Assembly: GCA_028336925.1 (NCBI GenBank)
Contig: JAOKVV010000005.1
Location: 25,133 to 89,132, forward strand
Direction of reading: 5' to 3'
DNA: 64,000 nt
Origin: Vicingaceae bacterium
GTDB taxonomy: Bacteria > Bacteroidota > Bacteroidia > Flavobacteriales_E > Vicingaceae
A program made the translations under genes and the position numbers. Below, piece by piece: positions 56,301 through 63,474 of the stretch (positions are counted from its first letter, which is position 1; each line of letters starts with the position of its first letter). The notes under the pieces are model-generated. The model did not search any database. It saw only the letters and a list, made by a program, of their open reading frames with translations, and was not told the origin of the DNA.

Positions 56301-56732
56301 TAGCGTGTTGTCTAGCAGGTTCTTTTTTGTAACGACCTTTTCTGTAATAGCCTCTGGGTAGGTTACAATTAAGTAAGAACTATCTTGCTTGTTGATTTTA
56401 TTCAATGCCTCTGCTCGCATTTGAATGTTTGCATTGTCGGTTTTTTCTACATCGTAGGCTTTTCGGTAAGAGCCGGGAAAAAAAATCACCTTTTCTTCAC
56501 CAGCTATTTCTTCTAAATCATTTAAAAAGTAAGCGGCTTCTTCTTTATCACTCAAAATAAATAAGTGATTGATGGGGAAATTCTGAGTTACTCCATAAGC
56601 GTAAAATGAAGCCAACGATCCGATGGCTTTTTTAAGTGCAATGTGAGAGTGTGGGTGGTTCTTTAATCGTTGGGTGATTTCTTGAACCTTTGGTGCTGAA
56701 ACGAATAATTCTTTAAGTTCTTTCTTTGTCAT
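53376..56732 (-). CDS. mfd: Transcription-repair coupling factor Mfd
   Basis: Removes RNA polymerase stalled at DNA lesions and recruits UvrA. A UvrB-like N-terminal region (1-~330, with AEPGDYSIRGGIVDIYSF) precedes the RNA-polymerase-interacting domain (about 430-520, GDYITHIDHGIGQFSGLEKI). The RecG-like translocase has Walker A GDVGFGKTEVA near residue 584, the DEEQ box, LTATPIPRTLQ and MRGRVGR. The C-terminal TRCF domain follows (about 960-1090). 1118 residues is close to the family norm. Followed by the TspO-like gene. Confidence 0.97.
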   Translation of the reverse strand: MTKKELKELFVSAPKVQEITQRLKNHPHSHIALKKAIGSLASFYAYGVTQNFPINHLFILSDKEEAAYFLNDLEEIAGEEKVIFFPGSYRKAYDVEKTDNANIQMRAEALNKINKQDSSYLIVTYPEAITEKVVTKKNLLDNTLIIRRKDKLSIDFIIDILNSYSFNRVDFAAEPGDYSIRGGIVDIYSFSNENPIRIELFGDEVDSIRTFDPGTQLSISPMEFVSILPNVQEKLLEESRETFLNFIPKNSIIWFKDYLLTKEKIQKEFDNASNIYDNIDSPIRHLEPHELYISKEDFILESKGFNTIEFGTADYFDIDLTVTINADAQPAFNKNFDLLSENLNRNTERGVDNLILAASAKQIERLYAIFEDIGKEISMKTLLMSVQEGFVEKDLKVACYTDHQIFNRYHRFRLKESFRKKDQAITLKELNNLQTGDYITHIDHGIGQFSGLEKIDVNGKKQEAIRILYKNGDTLYVSIHSLHRIAKFVGKDGTPPKVDKLGATSWAKQKQKTKSKIKEVAFDLIKLYAERRTKEGFQFSPDTYLQDELEASFIYEDTPDQLKATNDIKADMESPQPMDRLICGDVGFGKTEVAVRAAFKAVADSKQVAVLVPTTILAWQHYKTFKNRLGDFPCKVDYINRFKSAKQQKETLEKLAKGEVDIIIGTHRLAGKDIKFHNLGLLIIDEEQKFGVGVKDKLKTIKANVDTLTLTATPIPRTLQFSLMAARDLSVINTPPPNRQPILTEVHTFNEELIRDAIMYEVNRSGQVFFINNRVENLKEIAGMINRLCPNVKVLTAHGQLKGDDLEDRMMSFIDGDFDVLVATTIIESGLDIPNANTIIINNANNFGLSDLHQMRGRVGRSNKKAFCYLLAPPVIALSNDARRRLQALEQFSDLGSGFQIAMKDLDIRGAGNLLGAEQSGFISEIGFEMYKKILDEAIQELKENEFKDLYHEDSDDEYEFVKDTVIETDFELLIPDQYISNISERINLYKELDSIDNEGELLKFEYQLIDRFGPLPKQTKELVETIRLRWSAQEVGFEKIILKQGKFIGYFIANEESAYYQSAAFTRVLNYVQKNQGKVALREKNKRLSLVFTNIKNINMAIAALQPLLQEKKEAVA

Positions 56733-56749
56733 TCAGTTGTGCTAAGTCT

Positions 56750-56757
56750 CAAAATTA
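56750..56757 (-). promoter_or_regulatory. Candidate -7 element of mfd
   Basis: The minus strand reads TAATTTTG (TAnnTTTG), 17 bases upstream of the mfd ATG, implying a very short leader. No obvious -33 TTTG. Confidence 0.42.
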
Positions 56758-56865
56758 AGGATTCTAATAAAAAAGAGATTAATTTACTAAAACTATCAAA
56801 GAGGAATAACCGAGAATGCGTGAAAGAGTTTTTCAATAGTAATTATTGTACAATTTTAGTAGTAC

Positions 56866-56940
56866 AAAGTTAAACCGTGAAGTTCACTAAGGTGATTCTT
56901 GTGCCTACTTTTCGCTCTTTGTGAAACCTTTGCGTTATTA
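56866..56940 (-). repeat. Degenerate CxCAAAG-type intergenic repeat
   Basis: On the minus strand this stretch reads as successive variants of a short unit (CGCAAAGG, CACAAAGA, GCGAAAAG, then GCACAAGA and a GTGAACTTCACGG end). Such GCAAAG-rich runs occur between genes in other Bacteroidota, in my recollection. The rest of the 56733-57001 gap is AT-rich and featureless. Confidence 0.35.
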
Positions 56941-57001
56941 GTAGTAAAAAAATCTCTTTCGAGATACAAATAATTGATTTTTGGATTCTTAATTTAAAAA
57001 T

Positions 57002-58741
57002 CTACCTACAATACTGTATCAATGCCTGCTTCGCATTTTCATCTCCTAAATTAGCCGCTTCTTGAAAATCTGCACAACCTGCTGTTGCTCCAATTGTTTG
57101 ATATTTCACCAAAGCACGCAGATAATAAGCCTGTGTGTTTCTTGGGTTAATTTCCAAACTAGCATTCAAATCAGCTAAAGCCAACTCCCATTTTTGGGTT
57201 TGAATATAGATTAAACCTCTGTTGGTTAAAGCATCAGTGCCTGGCTTTATGGCAATGGAGGCATTTAAATCTTCCAAGGCAGTATTGAAATCACCAATTT
57301 TTATAAACTCATTTGCCCGGTTGAATAGCGCATCTGCATGGTTTGGCTTCAATTTAATCGCCATATTAAAATCCTTTAAAGCCGCTTCCGATTTTCCTTG
57401 CGCAGCATAAATATTGCCTCGGTTAGTATATGGGTCTGCATACTGCGGATTTAGTTGAATAGCTCGAGTATAATACCGCTCCGCATCTGCTACTTTTCCT
57501 TCCTTAGCTGCTGTAATCCCTTTATTATTCCATGCCTGAGCTACAAACTCATCTTTCTCTAGTACATCGGCCCAAATGGTTTCATCACTTTGCCAAACGG
57601 TGGTTCGATGTTGTGCATAAAAAGCCAATCCTAAAAAGCAGGTAACACTCGCTATTAAAAGTGCCTTTGGTTGTTTTATGAGGCTTAAAAGTGGGCTTAG
57701 CGCAATTAAAATACCGATTCCACTTAAATAAACATACCGATCAGTTACGACTTGACTACCCACAGGAATTAATTGAAGTACAGGACCTATAGTGATTATA
57801 TAAAACAATGCACCAAATAAAACCAATTGATTTTTCCTAAAACGATACACCAAAAATGCAATACCGGCTAAAATAAACGGAGCCGCATAATAAATCCAAC
57901 TAAATGTTCCATTTACTTTATTAGGAAAAGAATAAAATGTGGACAATTCTAGCGGAAAGACATATTGTAATGGATAAAACACAATGGTATAGCAAAAAAT
58001 CAATCCTCGCTCTACAAATGAATAACTCAGAGATAGATTAGTAAGGTGCTCGGCACTTTCTCTACTTAAAATAGTGATGGTTCCAATTAGAACGGAAATC
58101 AAAAAGTAGGGAAGCAATTGTACAAAACTAGTGATCCAACTTTTCTTTTTTATCACCACAAGGTAAGCTAGTAAAACAACTGGCAAACTGATAGCTGTGG
58201 CTTTGCTTAAGCAGGCGATAATAAACCAACTAAAAGTCGATGGATCAAAAGTTCGTTTGGGATTTTTAAGAAAACTAAGAATTGCCGATAAATAGAACGT
58301 GGTAAAAATAATGTTAGAAGTTGCAGATGCCCAACTAACCGACTCTACCTGCATAGGGTGCAAAACAAAAAGACCAACTAGTGGAATGATGTATAATTCT
58401 TTCTTGATTAATTGCTTGAGTAAAAGAAAAAGGAGCCACCCGTTCAATAGATGAAGCAAGAAACTAAAAACATGAAATACGGCGGGTTTTATTCCAAGAA
58501 AGCCAATCAACAATCCATAAATAAGTGTGCTTACAGGTTGATACATTCCTACATAGGTAGAACTAAAGATCGTTTTTAGTTTATCCCAATTCATCTTTAC
58601 GATGTCTTGGTTTTCAGTTATCTGTATTTGATCATCGAAGTGAGTAAACGCATTGGAGAATGAGCTCCAATAGGCCCCAAGTGCTATAAAAGCAATGAAA
58701 ATTAGAAATGCGGAGGTTGCCTTTTTCTCGATTAAAACCAT
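57002..58741 (-). CDS. Multi-span membrane protein with C-terminal TPR domain (TMTC/GT-C-like)
   Basis: A 579-residue protein. The N-terminal ~390 residues have about ten spans and, after the first, an acidic HFDDQ motif (33-37), as in GT-C-fold O-mannosyltransferase-like (TMTC/DUF1736) proteins. HPMQVESVSW follows near residue 129. The C-terminal part (about 410-560) has TPR units such as AERYYTRAIQLNPQYADPYT and DLNASLEINPRNTQAYYLRA. Domain order matches eukaryotic TMTC proteins. Protein-glycosylating activity is inference only. Monocistronic, downstream of the fbp terminator. Confidence 0.8.
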   Translation of the reverse strand: MVLIEKKATSAFLIFIAFIALGAYWSSFSNAFTHFDDQIQITENQDIVKMNWDKLKTIFSSTYVGMYQPVSTLIYGLLIGFLGIKPAVFHVFSFLLHLLNGWLLFLLLKQLIKKELYIIPLVGLFVLHPMQVESVSWASATSNIIFTTFYLSAILSFLKNPKRTFDPSTFSWFIIACLSKATAISLPVVLLAYLVVIKKKSWITSFVQLLPYFLISVLIGTITILSRESAEHLTNLSLSYSFVERGLIFCYTIVFYPLQYVFPLELSTFYSFPNKVNGTFSWIYYAAPFILAGIAFLVYRFRKNQLVLFGALFYIITIGPVLQLIPVGSQVVTDRYVYLSGIGILIALSPLLSLIKQPKALLIASVTCFLGLAFYAQHRTTVWQSDETIWADVLEKDEFVAQAWNNKGITAAKEGKVADAERYYTRAIQLNPQYADPYTNRGNIYAAQGKSEAALKDFNMAIKLKPNHADALFNRANEFIKIGDFNTALEDLNASIAIKPGTDALTNRGLIYIQTQKWELALADLNASLEINPRNTQAYYLRALVKYQTIGATAGCADFQEAANLGDENAKQALIQYCR

Positions 58742-58783
58742 TCCTCTAAATTACTGGATTTGTTGGAAGTTTTGAAATAAATC

Positions 58784-58820
58784 AAAAAAGCCCCGAAGAA
58801 TTTTATTCTACAGGGCTTAA
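58784..58820 (-). terminator. Rho-independent terminator after fbp
   Basis: On the minus strand AAGCCC pairs with GGGCTT and an inner AGAAT/ATTCT extends the stem; a run of six T follows. It lies 21 bases after the fbp stop. Confidence 0.82.
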
Positions 58821-58840
58821 CTTTTTATCTTTAATTGATA

Positions 58841-59836
58841 TTACAAAAACGTCAACATTTTCTCTACCATCTTTTTAGAGCCCATTATACAAGGAACTCT
58901 TTGGTGTAACTCTTTCAATTCTACGTCCATAATACGCTGCTTACCTGTAGTGGCTACCCCACCTGCTTGTTCCATAATGAAAGCCATTGGGTTGCATTCA
59001 TATAAAATTCTCAATTTACCGTTAGGTGCTTTGGTCGTTTCAGGGTAAATGAAAATTCCACCTTTTATCAGGTTTCGATGAAAATCAGCTACCATAGAAC
59101 CAATGTATCTAGCTGAAAATGGGCGATTAGTCGCCGAATCGTCTTGTTTGCAATATTCGATGTAATCGCGCACGCCTTGTGAGAAAAACGGATAGTTCCC
59201 TTCGTTTAAAGAGAAGATTTTACCATCATCCTTAATTTTCATATTGGGATGAGATAAACAAAACTCACCAATTGAAGGATCTAAAGTAAAGCCATTTACG
59301 CCATTTCCTGTGGTGTAAACCAACATGGTAGATGAACCGTAAACAATATAACCGGCAGCTACTTGCTCATTGCCATTTTGTAAAAAATCTTGAAGATTTG
59401 CTTCTTCACCAACTTTACTCTTTCTGCGGAAAATAGAAAATATAGTACCGATAGAAACATTTACATCGATATTAGAAGAACCATCTAATGGGTCAAAGGC
59501 TACTACGTAATTCCCTTTTTTAGCAAAATCGCTTTTAAAAATTAATTCATGGTCATTTTCCTCAGAGGCTAATCCACACGCTTCACCGCCATTTTTCAAT
59601 GCAGAAATAAACTGATTGTCTGCCATAACATCAAGCTTTTGTTGTGTTTCTCCTTGAATGTTTTCCAATTCAGTAGCGCCAATAATATTGACTAAACCTG
59701 CTTTATTTACCTCTCGATTAATGATTTTAGTCGCGATAACAATATCATTTAATAAGCGAGTCAATTCACCTGTTGCATAAGGAAAGTCGTCTTGTCTTTC
59801 TATAATAAATTCGCTCAATGTTTTAACTCCACTCAT
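58841..59836 (-). CDS. fbp: Class I fructose-1,6-bisphosphatase
   Basis: Gluconeogenic phosphatase. The metal/substrate core [20 protein letters not shown] is visible near residue 115-134, with [12 protein letters not shown] (metal-site Glu) before it and the [22 protein letters not shown] segment in the C-terminal half (first 20 residues given). I prefer ATG 59836 ([10 protein letters not shown]), giving 331 residues; an upstream ATG at 59869 adds 11 residues and lies in an AT-rich, promoter-like stretch. Own terminator; divergent from the GNAT-lysC pair. Confidence 0.96.
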   Translation of the reverse strand: MSGVKTLSEFIIERQDDFPYATGELTRLLNDIVIATKIINREVNKAGLVNIIGATELENIQGETQQKLDVMADNQFISALKNGGEACGLASEENDHELIFKSDFAKKGNYVVAFDPLDGSSNIDVNVSIGTIFSIFRRKSKVGEEANLQDFLQNGNEQVAAGYIVYGSSTMLVYTTGNGVNGFTLDPSIGEFCLSHPNMKIKDDGKIFSLNEGNYPFFSQGVRDYIEYCKQDDSATNRPFSARYIGSMVADFHRNLIKGGIFIYPETTKAPNGKLRILYECNPMAFIMEQAGGVATTGKQRIMDVELKELHQRVPCIMGSKKMVEKMLTFL

Positions 59837-59927
59837 GATATAGTCTTTATTTTTTTGCAAATATCGCAAAATGAAAGCAATTTAGAAGTCTATCCTGCAA
59901 ACTGTAGGCTTTTTAACTCCTAAAATT

Positions 59928-59935
59928 TACCTTTG
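59928..59935 (+). promoter_or_regulatory. -7 element of the GNAT-lysC transcript
   Basis: TACCTTTG matches TAnnTTTG exactly and overlaps a TTG at 59933, ruling that codon out as a start; the ATG at 59954 is 18 bases downstream. Confidence 0.55.
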
Positions 59936-59953
59936 CGACAAAGCAATGAAATT

Positions 59954-60433
59954 ATGGTAACTATACGAGAAGGAAAACGTGCGGATTGTCCGGCTGTGTA
60001 TCAACTAATTCAGGAATTAGCTGTTTATGAGAAAGCCGCTGACCAAGTAGAGATTACGGAAGAAGAGTTGGCTGAAGATGGTTTTGGCCCCAATGCGATT
60101 TACCATTTATTGGTTGCTGAGAAAGAGGATCAAATCATTGGAATTGCTTTATATTACATCAAGTATTCTACTTGGAAAGGGAAGTGCGTGTATTTAGAAG
60201 ATTTAATTGTAACCGAGAAATACCGCAGAGTAGGTGCAGGCAAACTACTTTTTGAGGAGCTTATAAAAATTGCTGCCAAATTAAATGCCGGTAGAATGGA
60301 GTGGCAAGTACTCGACTGGAACGAACCAGCAATTGGATTTTATAAAAAATACAATGCTGAACTAGATGGAGAATGGTATAATGCCAAGTTTAGAAGGGAA
60401 CAATTACAAGAATTATCAAAGAAATTGAAGTAA
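59954..60433 (+). CDS. GNAT family N-acetyltransferase
   Basis: A 159-residue acetyltransferase starting MVTIREGKRAD. GNAT elements: substrate-lobe CPAVYQLIQELAVYEK, beta4 KCVYLEDLIVTEKYR, the acetyl-CoA pyrophosphate loop RRVGAGKLL (Q/RxxGxG/A) and the C-terminal LDWNEPAIGFYKKYNAEL. The pattern is close to diamine (spermidine/spermine-like) acetyltransferases, but substrate is uncertain. The stop is directly followed by the lysC ATG, so they are co-translated. Confidence 0.87.
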   Translation: MVTIREGKRADCPAVYQLIQELAVYEKAADQVEITEEELAEDGFGPNAIYHLLVAEKEDQIIGIALYYIKYSTWKGKCVYLEDLIVTEKYRRVGAGKLLFEELIKIAAKLNAGRMEWQVLDWNEPAIGFYKKYNAELDGEWYNAKFRREQLQELSKKLK

Positions 60434-61702
60434 ATGAAGGTATTTAAGTTTGGGGGAGCATCAGTGAAAGATGCCGCTGCTGTGAGGAATGTGGCAAAGA
60501 TTTTAGAGCGTTATCAAGAAGATCAGATAATAGTAGTGGTTTCCGCTATGGGCAAAACCACGAATGCACTAGAAGAATTATTAGACGCTTATTTTCACGG
60601 TAAAGACAATACTTTAGCTCTTCTGGAGGTCGTAAAGCGATTTCATTTTGATATTTTAAAGGAGCTTTTTGAAGATACGCGTCATCCTATTTTTGAAGCA
60701 ATTCACAACACCTTCGTAGAGATAGAATGGCAGCTAGAAGAAGATCAAATGCGGGAGTATGATTTTGAATACGACCAAATGGTGGCAGTTGGAGAATGGA
60801 TTTCAGCAACGGTTGTTTCTGCTTACTTAAACCATGTGGGCTTGGCCAATAAATTACAAGATGTACGTGATTTAATCCGAACTGATAATACGTATAGAAA
60901 TGCAAAGGTAGATTGGGAAGTTTCAGCCGAAAATGTAAATAGGCACTTAAAGCCTTATTTTGAAGAGAACTCCAATAAATTAATTGTAACCCAAGGATTT
61001 GTAGGCTCTACATCGGAGAACTTTAATTCTACATTGGGCAGAGAAGGTTCTGATTATACTGGTGGTATTTTAGCCAACCTAACGGATGCAGATTCTCTAA
61101 CAATTTGGAAAGATGTGCCCGGTATGCTTAATGCCGATCCAAAATGGTTTGAAGAGACGGTAAAGTTAAATAACATCTCGTATCATGAAGCAATAGAACT
61201 AGCGTATTACGGAGCTACCGTCATTCATCCTAAAACGATAAAACCACTACAAAATAAGCACATTCCGTTGTTGGTGAAGTCATTCCTAAACCCAGAAGAA
61301 GAAGGAAGCGTCATTAATGACAATTCTGCAAAAGACTCTTCGATTCCTTCTTATATATTTAAAACCAACCAGATACTAATTTCTATTTCGCCAAGAGATT
61401 ATTCATTTATAGCGGAAGAAAATTTGAGTCAGATTTTCGGCTGCTTTGCAAAGCACCGTGTTACCGTAAATTTAATGCAGAATTCTGCCATTAGTTTTTC
61501 AATTTGCGCAGACAATCAAAAGCAGAAAATTGATCAATTGATCGAGGAGTTAAAAGCTGATTATAAAGTGTATTACAATGATGATTTATTGTTGTTAACA
61601 GTAAGGCATTATAATGAAGAAACACTTTCTAAGCTTCTAAAAGGTAAGACCGTTTACGTGGAGCAGAAAAGTAGACAGACGGCGAGGTTTGTGGTGAAGT
61701 AA
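60434..61702 (+). CDS. lysC: Aspartate kinase (monofunctional)
   Basis: First step of the aspartate family (Lys, Thr, Met, diaminopimelate). The kinase signature KVFKFGGASVKDA (2-14) and VVSAMGKTTNAL (32-43) are followed by GREGSDYTGGILA and KDVPGMLNADP. A C-terminal ACT-like region (about 300-420, ISISPRDYSFI, VNLMQNSAISFSI) suggests allosteric control by end products. No fused homoserine dehydrogenase. 422 residues. Follows the GNAT gene with no spacer and converges on nfu. Confidence 0.94.
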   Translation: MKVFKFGGASVKDAAAVRNVAKILERYQEDQIIVVVSAMGKTTNALEELLDAYFHGKDNTLALLEVVKRFHFDILKELFEDTRHPIFEAIHNTFVEIEWQLEEDQMREYDFEYDQMVAVGEWISATVVSAYLNHVGLANKLQDVRDLIRTDNTYRNAKVDWEVSAENVNRHLKPYFEENSNKLIVTQGFVGSTSENFNSTLGREGSDYTGGILANLTDADSLTIWKDVPGMLNADPKWFEETVKLNNISYHEAIELAYYGATVIHPKTIKPLQNKHIPLLVKSFLNPEEEGSVINDNSAKDSSIPSYIFKTNQILISISPRDYSFIAEENLSQIFGCFAKHRVTVNLMQNSAISFSICADNQKQKIDQLIEELKADYKVYYNDDLLLLTVRHYNEETLSKLLKGKTVYVEQKSRQTARFVVK

Positions 61703-61713
61703 TGGATTCTTTA

Positions 61714-61968
61714 TTACTCCTTCACCTCTATCACAGAAACTATCTGAGGGGCAGCCTTTCGAATCGTCTCTTCTACACCACCTTTTAGGGTCATAGCACT
61801 CATAGAGCAACTTTGGCAGGCACCAATAAATTTCACCTGCACAATATTGTCTTCCGTTATATCAATCAATTCAATATTCCCACCATCAGCAATCAAGAAT
61901 GGTCTCAATTGCTCGATAGCCTGCTCTACTGTATTGATAAGCTCGTTTTTATCTTTAATTAATTCCAT
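61714..61968 (-). CDS. NifU-like C-terminal domain (NFU) Fe-S carrier
   Basis: An 84-residue protein that is only the NFU scaffold domain, with the cluster-binding CxxC at C51 and C54 (GACQSCSMS) and the typical RPFLIADGGNIEL segment (22-34). NFU domains carry [4Fe-4S] clusters to client proteins. It starts 3 bases after mrp, so the two Fe-S proteins are co-transcribed and probably share the mrp operator. Confidence 0.93.
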   Translation of the reverse strand: MELIKDKNELINTVEQAIEQLRPFLIADGGNIELIDITEDNIVQVKFIGACQSCSMSAMTLKGGVEETIRKAAPQIVSVIEVKE

Positions 61969-61971
61969 AGC

Positions 61972-63054
61972 TTATACTTTTTCGGGAGCTGGCTCCAAGT
62001 TTAGTTGTGTTTTCACATTTTGAATAAATGCTTTTAGCGCCAATGCTTGCGGAGTATCATTTTGCAATACAGCAGGGCGACCTACATCTCCTGCTTCGCG
62101 AATGCTTTGAACCAATGGAATCTCTCCCAAAAAGTTAAAATCCATTCTTTCTGCTAGATCTTTCGCACCATTCTTACCAAAGATGTAATACTTATTGTCC
62201 GGCAATTCTTCTGGTGTAAAGTAGGCCATATTTTCAACTACTCCTAAAACAGGAACGTTGATCTCTGGCATTTTAAACATCGCTAAAGCTTTGCGCATAT
62301 CTACTAACGCAATTTCTTGAGGTGTACTCACAACTACCGCTCCTGACAATGGAATCTGTTGCACTAAGGTTAAGTGCACATCTCCTGTACCAGGAGGCAA
62401 ATCGATAATCATAAAATCTAATTCTCCCCAATCTGCATCTTTAAACATTTGGGTTAATGCTTTAGTCGCCATTGGACCTCTCCAAACTACTGCCTGATCA
62501 GGTGAAGAGAAAAATCCAATAGAAAGCATTTTTACACCAAAACTCTCTACAGGTTTGATCATTTGTGTGCCATTTACTTCTACCATTGCTGGCTTTTCGT
62601 CGCTTACATTAAACATAGCTGGCATTGATGGTCCATAAATATCGGCATCTACTAATCCTACTTTATAGCCCTCAGCAGCTAGTCCAGCGGCTAGGTTTGA
62701 TGAAATCGTAGACTTACCTACACCACCCTTACCAGATGCAACTGCTATAATGTGCTTTACACCAGGCAACATAGTTCTGTGCTCAGGCTTACGCTCATGT
62801 GCTTTGCCCATGGCTGTTACATTAGCTTCTACACTGATAGAATCGCCTAAATGTCTTTTAATCTGATGCTCACAAGCTTCCTCGATTCGCTTTCTATTGT
62901 GCAAAGCAGGGTTACTTATTTGTAAATCAAAACGAACGGTATTATTTTGAAATTCAATCTTAGAAACAAGGTTTAGCTCTACGATATCTTTCTTTAAATC
63001 AGGCTCTATCACAAATGATAAAGCATGCATAATTTTTTCTAATGTAACTTCCAT
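61972..63054 (-). CDS. mrp: Mrp/ApbC-family P-loop ATPase (Fe-S carrier)
   Basis: A 360-residue protein: an N-terminal MIP18/DUF59 domain (1-~85), then a deviant Walker A SGKGGVGKST (107-116), DADIYGPSMP, and PPGTGDVHLTL. Mrp/ApbC proteins bind and transfer Fe-S clusters. Here the segment that often carries a CxxC pair reads NMAYFTPEELPDNKYYIFG and has no cysteine; the only Cys in the protein is C61 in the N-terminal domain. Fe-S binding at the usual site is therefore doubtful, and the adjacent NFU protein may supply it. A strong palindrome sits in its promoter. Confidence 0.93.
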   Translation of the reverse strand: MEVTLEKIMHALSFVIEPDLKKDIVELNLVSKIEFQNNTVRFDLQISNPALHNRKRIEEACEHQIKRHLGDSISVEANVTAMGKAHERKPEHRTMLPGVKHIIAVASGKGGVGKSTISSNLAAGLAAEGYKVGLVDADIYGPSMPAMFNVSDEKPAMVEVNGTQMIKPVESFGVKMLSIGFFSSPDQAVVWRGPMATKALTQMFKDADWGELDFMIIDLPPGTGDVHLTLVQQIPLSGAVVVSTPQEIALVDMRKALAMFKMPEINVPVLGVVENMAYFTPEELPDNKYYIFGKNGAKDLAERMDFNFLGEIPLVQSIREAGDVGRPAVLQNDTPQALALKAFIQNVKTQLNLEPAPEKV

Positions 63055-63072
63055 GATCAGGGTTTAAGATCG

Positions 63073-63080
63073 CAAAATTA
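63073..63080 (-). promoter_or_regulatory. -7 element of mrp-nfu
   Basis: The minus strand reads TAATTTTG (TAnnTTTG), 18 bases upstream of the mrp ATG and 4 bases downstream of the palindrome at 63085-63107. Confidence 0.55.
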
Positions 63081-63084
63081 CCAA

Positions 63085-63107
63085 TTATTTAGACTTAGTC
63101 TAAATAA
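63085..63107. promoter_or_regulatory. Perfect 23-bp palindromic operator candidate in the mrp-nfu promoter
   Basis: TTATTTAGAC-tta-GTCTAAATAA has perfect 10-bp arms. Its core TTTAGA-N5-TCTAAA equals the sites at feoA and before manC. It occupies the region between the -33 and -7 boxes, where a bound repressor would block the polymerase. Confidence 0.68.
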
Positions 63108-63120
63108 CATTAACCTAATA

Positions 63121-63474
63121 TTACAACTCAACAAGTGGATTCCAAAAATGGTTTTTAAAATCGTGTATCTGATCGTCTATAACAACTATTCCTTCTGCTA
63201 TTAATTGCTTTTCCATCATATCGGGTGGACTAAAATGCGCCTTACCCGACAATAGCCCTAACCGGTTTACCACTCGATGTGCAGGGACTTGCTCAGTTTG
63301 TGTATGTGATGCATTCATTGCCCAACCCACCATTCTAGCGCCACCTTTTCTACCTAAATAATTAGCAATAGCGCCATAGGAAGTAACCCTTCCATGAGGA
63401 ATTAATCGAACTACCTGATAAACGTGATCAAAAAAGTCCTTATTCTCTTCAGATAATTTGATGGTTTTAGCCAT
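63121..63474 (-). CDS. Alkyltransferase-like protein (MGMT family, no acceptor Cys)
   Basis: A 117-residue protein with the MGMT DNA-binding domain: PHGRVTSYGAIANYLG (26-41) and the GARMVGWAMNA stretch with the likely Arg finger R47. Where O6-alkylguanine methyltransferases have PCHRV, this one reads PAHRV (64-68), so it cannot accept an alkyl group. Alkyltransferase-like (ATL) proteins bind alkylated guanine and hand it to nucleotide excision repair. The ATG overlaps the trmB stop by one base (TAATG). Confidence 0.9.
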   Translation of the reverse strand: MAKTIKLSEENKDFFDHVYQVVRLIPHGRVTSYGAIANYLGRKGGARMVGWAMNASHTQTEQVPAHRVVNRLGLLSGKAHFSPPDMMEKQLIAEGIVVIDDQIHDFKNHFWNPLVEL

